In this document: piece by piece, positions 34,907 through 45,100 of the stretch
Position numbering within the stretch: position 1 is the stretch's first letter
Layout: the number at the start of each line of letters is the position of its first letter
NCBI GenBank assembly: GCA_964019695.1
Contig: OZ026516.1
Coordinates: 98,952,368 to 99,016,367, forward strand
DNA: 64,000 nt
Source of the DNA: Loripinus fragilis
Taxonomy: Eukaryota > Mollusca > Bivalvia > Lucinida > Lucinidae
Reading direction: 5' to 3'
Made by a program: the position numbers and the translations under genes
Notes under the pieces: generated by a model
Told to the model about the DNA's origin: nothing
Seen by the model: only the letters and a program-made list of their open reading frames with translations
Databases searched by the model: none

Positions 34907-36019
34907 ATGAACAACCAAACGAACGGATTTCTCTATGACCACTTTCGGTCCGAGAGTGCCCTACGGAGCGGTGTCTTACTTTGGCAAATTGTCTCCCCTA
35001 TTCTACTGGTCTGTGGTACCATCGGGAATGTTTTATCTGTGGTAGTGCTGTCACGAAAAAGCATGAACACGTCAGTCTCGTCCGCTTATCTACTGGGCTT
35101 ATCAGTTGCAGATTTATTAGTGCTGCATGTCGGACTCCTGAGACAGTGGCTACGCTATCTTACCGGATTTGACATCAGAACAGCGTCAAACATGTCGTGT
35201 AAGATTCACTGGTGGCTACTTTATGTTACTCTTGATCTGTCAGTGTGGCTTCTGACCATGGTTACCATCGAGCGAGTGATATCCACATTCAAGCCATTTT
35301 CCACGCGGATCCTTTGTACACAAAAGCGAGCACAAGTGGTTATAATCTCTGTGCTAATGATAGTATTAGCTATAAACAGCCATGTCTTGTACGGTATGGA
35401 GAGAACAATTGTCAGTAGCGGAAATGAAACTGTCAGTTACATATGCGGCCCAACCGGAAGTTATGTATATTTCTTTTCCATGGTGTGGAACTACATAGAT
35501 TTGTGTAAATTTTCTCTAATACCTTTTGTTATACTAACTCTGAGCAACTTCTGTATTATTTACAAAGTTGTTTCTAACAATCGTAAGATGAAGCGACAGG
35601 TGGTTCCTTCCACAGCAGCGGCGACTCACAAAAAGACATCTGCCATGTCCAAGCTGCTAGTGACATTGAATATCGTGTTCATCGTCTGCACAGCGCCCGT
35701 GTGCGTATACCTTATCGGCGAGCCATACTGGATACCTAAGGACGTGCCTAGAAATATACAGCTTGAAGACCCCTGGTGGGCTCTTGTCAACATTCTTATG
35801 TACATCAATAACGCATCGAACTTTATACTATATTGTTTAAGCGGATCTAAATTTAGAAGAGAGCTACAGAAGCTGTTTAAAAGACGCGTGCACCCAGAAG
35901 ATACCACATTTGAAAGAAGTAGGAATCAAAGAACGGCGCTGTCTTCACAGATAAACCAAAACCTGAACATACCATCGGTTTCACCGGCTTGTAGCGGGCC
36001 AAGTAAAGGAATAGCTTAG
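34907..36019 (+). CDS. Rhodopsin-class (class A) GPCR, putative neuropeptide/peptide receptor
   Basis: A single uninterrupted frame of 370 codons plus stop, a seven-transmembrane G-protein-coupled receptor of the plasma membrane. The start is the ATG at 34907 with A at -3 (CAAAATGA); the frame extends 21 nt further upstream but only from GTG. Visible landmarks are: N-glycosylation site NQT at residue 3; TM1 ~24-48 with the GN pair (N41); TM2 ~58-80 with LSVAD (D69); TM3 from C98, ending ERV (122-124) in place of DRY; TM4 ~141-163; NET at 173; C180, the likely disulfide partner of C98; TM5 ~189-219; TM6 ~248-271 with CTAP in place of CWxP (P264); TM7 ~289-312 with NFILY in place of NPxxY; then a basic helix 8 (KFRRELQKLFKRR). 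The NFILYCLSG ending and ERV resemble invertebrate FMRFamide-receptor/GPR139-like peptide receptors, which are expanded in molluscs. The ligand is not inferable. Intronless coding suggests a retrocopy or lineage-expanded family. 5' UTR introns cannot be excluded. Confidence 0.93.
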   Translation: MNNQTNGFLYDHFRSESALRSGVLLWQIVSPILLVCGTIGNVLSVVVLSRKSMNTSVSSAYLLGLSVADLLVLHVGLLRQWLRYLTGFDIRTASNMSCKIHWWLLYVTLDLSVWLLTMVTIERVISTFKPFSTRILCTQKRAQVVIISVLMIVLAINSHVLYGMERTIVSSGNETVSYICGPTGSYVYFFSMVWNYIDLCKFSLIPFVILTLSNFCIIYKVVSNNRKMKRQVVPSTAAATHKKTSAMSKLLVTLNIVFIVCTAPVCVYLIGEPYWIPKDVPRNIQLEDPWWALVNILMYINNASNFILYCLSGSKFRRELQKLFKRRVHPEDTTFERSRNQRTALSSQINQNLNIPSVSPACSGPSKGIA

Positions 36020-36055
36020 ATTATTTGGACACGTGTAGGATATACGTAAACCAAA

Positions 36056-36473
36056 GCCGAGTTCAACAAAATGAGCGCTCCCACGAGCGCTTGTCAGTGT
36101 GGTCATTACATTGTTGAACGATAGCGAGCGCTTGTTCAATAAAAAATGGCTGCGCCCATTAACAAACAAATCGAATCCCACCATTGATTGGAAATCAAAG
36201 CGAAACACCTTCCTAACTTCAGTTTAAATTGTTCCATTTCATATATCCACACAAAGAAACATACATCGTTATTCCGAAAATTGAATCTGAAAATATTGCG
36301 AGCACAGTCCATCACGAAAACGTATTATTGTTTTGGTAGCCATCTTGGATTTTCCGGTGATACACCTATCGACTTGAATCGCGAGCGCAAGCAAACACCT
36401 TGGAGAGCGCTTGCGTTCAGAGAGAAAGCACTCGATAGCACTCTGAGCGCTCGCATTGTTGAACACGCCTCGG
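36056..36473. mobile_element. Foldback MITE with GAGCGCTCG subterminal repeats, in the GPCR 3' flank
   Basis: The left end GCCGAGTTCAACAAAATGAG CGCTC (36056-36080) mirrors the right end GAGCGCTCGCATTGTTGAAC ACGCCTCGG (to about 36474). Further GAGCGCTTG words lie inside both arms (36084-36092, 36128-36136, 36400-36412). The interior has no gene: the 106-codon frame crosses the terminal arm. It begins 36 bp after the GPCR stop codon and contains AATAAA at 36138-36143, the first polyadenylation signal-like hexamer after that stop. Confidence 0.8.
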
Positions 36474-36534
36474 GTAGACGGCAACCACGAACGAACTGTT
36501 TATATTAGCACATAAAGCGCAAGCTAAAATTTGG

Positions 36535-36699
36535 AGCAGACGACAATTTCAAATTGTGCTCCTTTTTCAAAATAAAAAAAACTAAATAAGCCATGATATT
36601 TCATGAGAATCGTATGCTGGAAGACGATTCTCAGGAAATACCATACCTTATTTTTCTTCGAAAATAAGGAAAGGCGTCACACAATTTGTCGTCTGCTGC
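36535..36699. repeat. Foldback element with GCAGACGACAATTTG ends
   Basis: GCAGACGACAATTT (36537-) is mirrored by ACAATTTGTCGTCTGCTGC (to 36699). The inner part pairs CCATGATATTTCATGAGAATCGT with ACGATTCTCAGGAAATACCAT around a short loop (about 36590-36652), with an AAATAAGG-type word on each side. Non-coding. Confidence 0.8.
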
Positions 36700-36829
36700 A
36701 GTCGTGATTGGCGCTCAGATTAGCATAGCTATTGGAAACAGTCTGATCAGAGTCTTCGCTGTCGCATATACAAAAGAAAGCTTGATTCCTGAGTTACCCA
36801 CTGAATGCACAGTGAAGACTGATCAGACT

Positions 36830-37105
36830 CATGCGCGGATCCAGAAAGTTTTGTAAGAGGGGCTCCAACTTTGACAACTTTTTTTTAGTTGATGAGGGGA
36901 TAAACGGGGCCATTATCGGTCCGCCAGCGAAACGCCATTTAAATGGCGTTTCGCTGGCGTGCCGATGATGGCTCAACATTGAATGCTGGCTTGGTAGCTT
37001 TGTGATTTTTCAGGGGATTCAGACCTATATTGCTAGAAAACCCTATATTATTGTGATTTGTCAGGGGGTCCAGACCCCCTGTCCCCTCCTCTGGATCCGC
37101 ACATG
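36830..37105. mobile_element. MITE, GGATCC family, subtype 1 (best preserved copy)
   Basis: Ends CATGCGCGGATCCAGAAAGT and TCTGGATCCGCACATG are mutual inverted repeats. The centre is a long palindrome: CGGTCCGCCAGCGAAACGCC, ATTTAAAT, GGCGTTTCGCTGGCGTGCCG (36916-36966). The right half carries GTGATTTGTCAGGGGGTCCA GACCCCCTG. Copies with the same order are at 7212 and 62161. No protein. Confidence 0.87.
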
Positions 37106-37269
37106 AGACTGGGGTGATTTCCAGGCTGATATGTCTTCGATCATTTGTCGATGTGCGCACATACATTTTGTTGGTTTTGTCATGGCTCATGTAATCACGT
37201 GGTATCTGACCACTTTGCAGGGACTGCGTGGATGTAATTAGGGGCTTTCCAGACTGTCTGAACCTAGGC

Positions 37270-37880
37270 AGTATAAGTATAGGTTATTCAATGTTTGGTG
37301 TTGGTTATGGAATATATACGAGGGAGCTCATAACAAGCACAGAACATTGTATAACATATTTAGCCCTGACTCAGCTGTTTCCTGTGTTGTTGACAAGCAG
37401 GTTTCACATCGTGAAATATGCATATTATGTAGTATGTTGCTACCTTTTTGATTTAGGAGTTGATCATTTCTTTTTTAGCCATTGATGCGTTCACATGGGA
37501 CATATGGATTTTATTTGAAGCATTTTTGTTAGATTTTTTTTTCAGATTACTTGGATCACACGTTACGTATAGGTTATTCAATGGTTTGTTTTGGTTATGG
37601 AATGTATACGAGGGAGCGGAGCTCCCGAGTGTATATTTCATAACAAACACAAAACATTGTATAGCCTATTTAGCCCTGAACCAGCTGTTTCCTGTGTTGG
37701 TTTCACATCCTGAAATGTACACATTATGTAGCATTTTGCTGCATTCAGTCGTTTAGGAGTCTCTCATTCCCTTTTTAGCCACGGATGTGTTCACATGGGA
37801 CAAATGGATTTTTAGCAGCATTTTTGTGAGATTTTTTTTTCAAAATTATCTGGGAGGAATTTCATTGATCACACGTTACA
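37270..37880 (+). repeat. Tandem duplication, two ~290-bp units
   Basis: Unit 1 at about 37270-37560 and unit 2 at about 37561-37880 both contain TATAGGTTATTCAATG, GGTTATGGAATRTATACGAG, AACATTGTATARC, TATTTAGCCCTGA, CAGCTGTTTCCTGTGTTG, GTTCACATGGGACA and GATTTTTTTTTCA, then GATCACACGTTAC. In unit 2, GTTATGGAATGTATACGAGG GAGC (37594-37617) and its mirror GCTCCCGAGTGTATATTTCA TAAC (37621-37644) form a hairpin. Unit 1 has lost the right half. Confidence 0.88.
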
Positions 37881-37882
37881 TA

Positions 37883-38642
37883 TTTATAGGCTGATCAGTC
37901 CCCAATGATTGTGCATTCTACCTTTGATTCTCAAACAATGGGGACACTTAGATCAGCATGTATATTCATGTGCCGTTTGGTGATGCTGTCTTTATCAAAA
38001 AGCATTTCATGACAAGCAGTGTAATTTCTGACCAAGCTTCAATGTACATGTGCAGCCTGGTCAGTTTTTTTCTGCAGTCGCCTCTTTTCTGTAAAACAGC
38101 GACCATTTGAAATTTACATCATTTTGTGTCAATATTCTTATCACAGTTTTATTTAGGGTTCTAAACATAAGACTAAATTTGGTGAAATTTACATTTTGGA
38201 CTGCAATTTCCTCCCATCAAGTTATAGGAATGATTCTCACAATAGTGTGGGTTATGGAAAATATACCACGCTGAATATGGTCCTTTTCTTGCAACTGATT
38301 GGCTGAAAACAAAAGGAAGCGGGCGGGTCATGGGCTAAAGATGTATAGGCTGATCAGTCCCAACAGTTTGGACATTCTACACTAATGCGTAAACAATGGA
38401 GACAGCTAAATTTTGAAATTTACATCATTTTGTGTCAATATTCTTATCACAGTTTTATTTAGGGTTCTACAGATAAAAATAAATTTGGTGAAATCAACAT
38501 TTCGGACTGCAACTTCCTCTCATCAAGATATGGGAATGAGTCTAATAAAATGTGGGTTATGGAATATATACCACGCTGAATATGGTCCTTTTCTTGCAAC
38601 TGATTGGCTGAAAATAAAAGGAAGTGTGCGGATCATGGGCTT
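37883..38642 (+). repeat. Direct repeat pair, ~310-460-bp units
   Basis: ATAGGCTGATCAGTCCC occurs at 37887 and 38345. GAAATTTACATCATTTTGTG TCAATATTCTTATCACAG (38109, 38416), GTGGGTTATGGAAAATATAC CACGCTGAATATGGTCC (38247, 38552) and GATTGGCTGAAAACAAAAGG AAG follow in both. Unit 1 carries ~150 bp extra near 37920-38100. The 109-codon frame in unit 2 is closed in unit 1. Confidence 0.88.
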
Positions 38643-39868
38643 AAAAAACTTTTTGCTCACTGTAAAGGCGGTAACTTTAATATTCATATTTGAGCGTTGT
38701 TCGGCTATTTCATCTGCTAGGGAAATCAGGTTCTATTTTTAATTTGGTGAAGAGTTTATAATTGGTTTGGACCGCGCAAACGTGCGTGCGTGCGTGCATT
38801 TCATGAAAATCCTAACCGTATGCACGCTGAACTCACATTTATTAACCCTAAAAGCGCATAATCACAAAAAGCCATGTGTTTTGTTGTCCACTGAAATATT
38901 TGAACCCTCATAGACAAACAGTGTTGACCCAGATCAGACTGCTCCTTATGACATTTTCGGATGCAGTTATTTTACTGGCGTTTTAAGGATTAAATAATGT
39001 CGTTTGCGTCTTTACTGCGGTAATGGCGTAAGATGATACAGTTACTTTTGAATAAAATCCTGCCTCATTTTCAGCTTTTACCTATGTCTAAGGTAGGCCA
39101 GTCCTAATTACGCATTCATGAGGTGCCGCCTTTACAGTAACCAAACGTTCTACAATATGTAACAATATCTTAGTTCAATGTGCTATAAAACACTGATATT
39201 CGGCGGTAATTTAATTTTGACATTATTGGGGATGTAAACAAAATTTGCCAAAATAATATGCCATGAAATGCAGTTTCAAGTTCAGAAGTAAAGTGACAAA
39301 TACATGGACACTCGTCTATTGTTTGTATGCTTTCTGTGGACTGGTATTGTCTATAAAACATTCCATAAAAGGAGTAACTCCCCTCGGGGAGCAAATTCTT
39401 TCCTTTTTACAATAGAAAATTTCTTTAAAGGTGCTCAAATTAGAAAAAAACGTCAATATTTAGCTACGCCTATATGTCAATTTTTTAAAATTGCCAAATT
39501 TTGATGCCAAAAATAGTGTTTTACTGTACCTTAGAAACGTTATGCAAAAACACTCGTAGAACAGGAAAACAACTTTGGTTCTGGGGAGTCTGTAGTTGAC
39601 AAATTCGCACAGTCCAGCTTTCCTATTCACTATTCGCAAACAACGTATGGAAGCATAATGTGCACCTCCATAGAATACCAATACTAAATCAGCAATTTTT
39701 AAATGAAGATTACATTTATTACCAAATGCAAAGTCCTAACCAGTCTCGTGGAGGAGCGCTTGCTAAACTCGGATTTTTTCAACAGATTCTGGCATTGTCA
39801 AATTAAAACACTGTGTCAGCTACAAACATACCTATGAAAATTACCAATAGTAAAAGTACATATAAGCC
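38643..39868. other. Anonymous intergenic sequence
   Basis: Contains a short (GTGC)n run near 38780-38796. No gene or repeat family was recognised, and frames of 66-74 codons lack motifs. Confidence 0.4.
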
Positions 39869-39869
39869 T

Positions 39870-40446
39870 GGACATGTGATTTCCAACAATGTGGCATTTT
39901 AACGCGTGTAGCCTGTGCATTCCACTTTTAAAGAGACTAAGACTGCAACTGTGAACATTTTTCGAAAAAAAAATATTTTCTTTTTAAATCATTTGTAAAA
40001 GCAGAATTAAGTTAAGTTTTCAAAATAAACATGTTCACTACAGCTGAAACTGCATGGAAAAGTGAATTATCTTATAAAAACAGGTGTGTTTTTTTTCTCT
40101 TGTAGGTAATTATTTGCGTCCCTTCAATAATTATAGACAGTCAAGTTTTAACATAAATGCTGTTGTTTTGATACTGATAATTTGTAAAGATTTACGAAAT
40201 TGGTAAAACGTATACCCGAATTTTAGTTTTTTTACTGTGTTCTTGAAAAATAGAAACATTATTTCAAAACTTAAAAGATCAAAAGTTACAGACTATGCAG
40301 CTTTAAGCTTAGAAACTCCTAATGATGTTCAGTCAGCAGATTAACTTAAGGCGACTATTAAAGGCTCTGATCAGACTGTGCGTATGCGCAGACGGTCTGA
40401 GCCTTTGCTTGTCGCACTTACCACATTGTTGGAACTCTCATGTCGT
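39870..40446. mobile_element. MITE copy 2 (family of 21905-22131), interrupted by a second repeat
   Basis: Ends GGACATGTGATTTCCAACAA TGTGGCATTTT and CACTTACCACATTGTTGGAA CTCTCATGTC match the TIRs at 21905-22131. So does the interior (AAGCTTAGAAACTCCTAATG ATGTTCAGTCAG; CTCTGATCAGACTGTGCGTA TGCGCAGACGGTCTGA). About 370 bp (39932-40301) is absent from copy 1 and corresponds to the dispersed repeat at 31148-31445. The inserted block is bordered by CTTTTAA on the left and CTTTAAG on the right. Confidence 0.85.
39945..40290 (+). repeat. ~300-bp dispersed repeat, copy 2, nested in a MITE
   Basis: Matches 31148-31445 in order and orientation (AACTGTGAACATTTTTCGAA, TTCACTACAGCTGAAACTGC, ATGGAAAAGTGAATTATCTT, TTTTCTCTTGTAGGTAATTA, AATAATTATAGACAGTC, AACATAAATGCTGTTGTTTT, TTCTTGAAAAATAGAAAC). 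Non-coding. Confidence 0.85.
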
Positions 40447-41019
40447 GGCTCATATATCCAATATTTGTAGCTCCCGATTTTCACTTTTTGCAACCAGAAC
40501 AGGACACCAAAAAATCGATTTTTCTGAACAATATATGTAGAATCTTTGTCTTTCCCTGTTCCCTAAAATCAATACTTTGTTTCGTGTCCCTTTAATCTGA
40601 CTTTGTTCCCGTGACAGGTCTTCATTTGTCTATCGTATACTGCAACAAAATTAGTTTTTTTTGTGAAAAATATTCAAATAAAACTTCATTCCATATATTT
40701 TTCATGTTACGAACACATAAGCAATATTTTAAACTATTTCCTTGCCAGCGATGCTGATCAGTAATCTTTGCCGAATTCAAACAGTTTGACACTCTGATGG
40801 TGTTCCTGAAAGACTGTTTTGAAAAGGTTAATTGTATTTAAAAAAGTCAGTATCATGCTTAATTACCCAGCATGCAAGGAATTAAACGATACTTCTAAGG
40901 TATTCTGTTTCATTCTTCATCTCGCGGGAAACACAATCATATTTTGATTGATAATGATTATTCATTCATTAATAGTTCTGATCCCCCTAGGACTTCAACA
41001 GGAAGCTCATTAACCCTTA
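40447..41019. other. Anonymous intergenic sequence
   Basis: No gene or clear repeat recognised. Confidence 0.4.
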
Positions 41020-41205
41020 AAGCACCAAGAAAAAAAAAGCATCTGAAAATGTCGTCTGCTGAAGTCGTCTGCTGCAAATAATAACCTAATACTACTGACA
41101 AATTCAGCATAGAGGCAAACAGCGTGGACCGAGAACAGACTGCTCCTATAGGAGCAGTCTGATCTGGGTCCACACTGTTTGCCAAAGAGCCGTCTTAAGG
41201 GTTCA
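41020..41205. repeat. Foldback repeat with a perfect central palindrome
   Basis: GGCAAACAGCGTGGACC (41113-41129) pairs with GGTCCACACTGTTTGCC (41167-41183). Inside, CAGACTGCTCCTATAGGAGC AGTCTG (41136-41161) is a perfect palindrome. Outer AACCCTTAAAG (41010) and CTTAAGGGTT (41195) are also inverted. A tandem GTCGTCTGCTG pair sits at 41051-41080. Confidence 0.85.
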
Positions 41206-41506
41206 AAAGTTTGAAAATAAAGCGTTTCGTTTTAGACCAAACATGTGAATCGTCAATCATCAGTATCGATTCGGGTATGGTTTGCCCATGATCATATACT
41301 GAACAAAAAAGAAAGTTTACACCTGATGTTGCTCTAACTATATGTGAAAGAAAATATACTCTTGCTAATCTGATAAGGATATCTGAGATTTTACCCTGGG
41401 ATAGAAAATCTTATCTTACCCATGCGATCTTACCCACGACGTCAAGAAACATCATCATGTGAAATTGCATCTTAGCGTATTCAGGGTTTCCGGAAGCTTA
41501 TTTTAA

Positions 41507-41536
41507 AATAAATAAATAAATAAATAAATAAATAAA
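41507..41536 (+). repeat. (AAAT)n microsatellite
   Basis: About seven tandem AAAT/AATA tetranucleotides. Confidence 0.95.
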
Positions 41537-41827
41537 ACAGTGGTGAGCAAGAAAAAGAATTAATTACTCGTTTAAGGTTTATAAGCCATTTCCATGCATA
41601 GCATTTCTTGAAAGTTTGGCTATTTGGCTGAAAACTGGTATACCTCTACTATATTAACCTGATCCTGACCTTTATGCATGAATACATTATTGCGTTATTT
41701 ACACTGAATATATACATATTCGCGAAGATTCGTGTAAAATCGGTCTGTTACGTGCAATTACAGAAATAAGCGTCTCCTTACTATTGCAGTAAAATCAGCT
41801 AATAACTTAATGAAGTTGCACTATCCC

Positions 41828-41896
41828 CTATAGTTGTGTGGCTTGTCAACATAACTCGAGAGATGGAAGCCATGGGTTCGATCCCTGGCTGTTCCC
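41828..41896 (+). repeat. tRNA-like sequence inside the left end of the Sailor-like element
   Basis: The sequence GTGTGGCTTGTCAACATAAC, then AGATGGAAGCCATGGGTTCG, then ATCCCTGGCTGTTCC carries a perfect Pol III B box (GGTTCGATCCC). The anticodon-arm, variable and T-arm layout is tRNA-like, but no good acceptor stem pairs with GCTGTTCC. It is thus a fossil or a SINE-like head, oriented inward. Confidence 0.55.
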
Positions 41897-42170
41897 TATT
41901 TTTTTTTTAATTCATTTTTTTCTTTGTTTTCATGTTAAAGAAAAGTACACAATCACGAGAATTCGTAAGTTCATGCTTTCCTTGAAAAAATAATGACTAG
42001 CAACTTCTTGACATTGTCAGTTAGAAAATGTCTAAAGAACAGAACAACCGCGCACTTGGGTCCAAAGCTAAAGAAATTATTTATAAAACATCAGAGCATT
42101 TCTCTAAAGAGCAGCAAGGAGGCTCATATATCGTGAAAACTGCGGAGGTGACAGGCGTAAGCAGAAGTAC

Positions 42171-45100
42171 TAGGCCTTGAGCTGGCTATAGACCCCCCTC
42201 GCCCCCAGGGGGAATTTCGTACACATTGATTTTCTGAAACTACATTATATAAGACACAGAATAAAAGATGTTAGCCCTCTGAGAGTGGCAGCGTTAACGT
42301 GTAACAGCTCGTTATATACGTTACCCCCCAAAATAGCATTAAACGTCCCTGATAATGTCTCAACCATGAAATGTTTGTGCATATTTGCATGCTGACACAG
42401 GTTTATGAACTTCTTCTAACACAGTTACATATTTTTAGTATTAATTTTATAAATGTATTTACCGTTGTATACGTTACTTAGTGTTTCCTGCGTTATTTCG
42501 GAGTATCAATATGGTATTTATTGACTATACGTGTATTACATCTGTCACAGAATATTGTTAACCTATAAGACTGCTACTTAAATGATTTAAAGCTCTTTAT
42601 TATGGTCGCCTACACTATTTTTCAGGTCCATGTTATGTATGTTACCTTCAAAATAGCATTAAACATTTAAGTTAATGTCTCTAACAAGCCCTGTTTATAC
42701 TTATTTGCATGCTTGCACAGGTTTATGTACTTCTTTTAAAAAGGTTCACCTATTTTAAGTAGTCATTTAATAAATGCCTTGAGCTTTAACTGTTATGTGT
42801 GTTACCAAATGAAACATAAGTTTTTCTGAGTATCTGTAGAGAAGTTGTTGACTAAAGATGTATAAAGTCTGTCAGAGAATTTAGAAAATTTATAAGGCTG
42901 AAATAAATTGAAGTTCCTGATTAATTTATGATGTCTTAAGTTAATAATATAATGTGATCTATCAACCTTAGCTGTTTGCTCACATAAACAGTATAGATAC
43001 CATGCATTCAAATCTGAAGTTCTGAAAGACAGTCGCTGTGAAACAGCTCAGTTCTGGGCAAGGTATATGGATATGATTCAGATGGTGTTGACACTGATTA
43101 GGGCTTCAAGGAAAACAACTTTGAATTGCGTGTCATCTCTATCTGTATGATTTGTTCCCAATGTTCATTGCAAACGATCACAACAACTACGCACAATATG
43201 TACCTGTGTATCTGATTACACTCATAAATTTGTCGAGAACTTCTCGAACAAAATGGGTTTAGTGTGTCACAACCATTGGTTCTTTGCTTGAGAAATGCTT
43301 TTGACATAACTATCAGGCAAACAATAGAGGTATTATATGCTTCAGCAACTAGAACTACGCTTCGTACTACAGATGGAATGGTGTATTACTCATCACATCA
43401 GAGCTCAATATATTGAAACAACTCTTCAATGCACTGACATGAAATATTCAATCTGCTCAGATGCAAAGTAGAATGAGTACTAGAGGCAGTTTCAGGCTTC
43501 ACCAATCCTTTTAGTTCTAGTTTTGAAGACAATGAACTGTACTTTTTTCTTTCGGTGTGCCTGCTAAGCCTGGCATAGCTAAGGATCTTATTGAGGCTGA
43601 TGACATTGGCAGGAAGGCTGTTGCAGACTTCTTTGACTCACTTTTAATTTAAAAAATCTGTCTTTCACATCTCCCATAAAATTCTACAAGCTAATAAGGT
43701 TTTGATGCTTGCGAGGTCCAGCATGAAGAAATTGTCCAATTTACAAAACGTAAACAGCCAGATGAGAGCTTAAAGGAGCGTCTTTGGTAAGCATGACCTT
43801 CTTTCTATTGGACATTATGTTGACCTTGAGTTGACACTGCCGTTCCTTCTGGGACCTGTACCATGGTCATTGTCAACTCCCGATAGAATTTCCACCAAAG
43901 CTGACAAGTCCAAACTTCAGCATGGCTTGCAATCACACATTGAACCAACATTAGATTGGCCATGTAGTGCTGCACATAACGTTGATGTTAAAGCCCTAAC
44001 TACAGAGCATAGTAGCTTTTCCTGTCACCTTCATGGATATGATGGCACCAGTATTCAACCAGGCACTAAAGGCAGGGCATGTTGATTTTGTCACTGATAC
44101 ATATATACAATGTAAAAGCAGCAGTCTATAAAGTCTTACAAACATTCTCGCAGAGGATAACCTGGGTGTTTTGTTCAACAATGGTGTATGCAACAAAAGG
44201 TGCACCTTCTGAATGTCAACAGCATTGGCCAGAATATGGGGGAAGAGATCTACAGTAATACACTGTTTAACAGATTGTGACACTACCAATGTGCAGATAA
44301 GTTCGTACCACGGAAAGGTTATTCCTATCAAACTGATAGAGAACCCCTCCCCCACTGGTTCATCAACATTCTAAGAAGGGTCGGAAAACAAATAAAGAAT
44401 TGGTCTAGGCACTCATCAGTGATATGAAGCCCTAGCATGTGCTATTTATGTAATTGTGAATAAGCTGCAGTACGACATGTTTCTGAAAAAAGTAGCAAAC
44501 CATACACATATACTGACTTTTTCAAATGGCATGAACATGAGCATACCTCCACCTTGCTTTTCTGTCCTTAAGATGTACATACAAAGATTGAACTATCAAG
44601 TCTTTCCCATGAAAACAAGTGAGGCTTTCCAGATATGGACAAAAAGTGTGGAAAATATATGGGAAGGAAATCGAGTACCTCTGGGTGAAAGAAAACTTGA
44701 TTGTACCCTAACAAAAGAGCCACAGAAATATATTTCACATATTGTGTGATATGGGGTTAATATGTTCAAAACTCAACAACTCAAACCTTATAAAAGATAG
44801 AAACATAATATTTGCAGTTTCCAAAAGGTACATAAACATTCTTTAATACAAAATGAGTACAAAATGAGTAAGAAAGCACATTCACATTATAAGATTTCAA
44901 ACTATATTAGTTTTATAAATCATTTATATAGGAAAATATGAAGAAAAGTAACATACGTAACACTTTGGGTGCAAATTTGTTTTCAAACGTCCATATCTGT
45001 GTTGCAAAAATAGCTTACTTGGATGATATAGCCAATTTGGAAATCTTACCTTATGGTTTGCACTTTTCAGAAGTCATGTCATTTACTAAAATTATCTAAG

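Noticed and set aside
36188..36508. 106-codon frame after the GPCR
   Set aside because: It lies inside a foldback MITE and its translation includes the terminal repeat.
43996..44355. 119-codon minus-strand open frame
   Set aside because: Opposite to the decayed element A transposase; a shadow of that coding sequence with no domain of its own.
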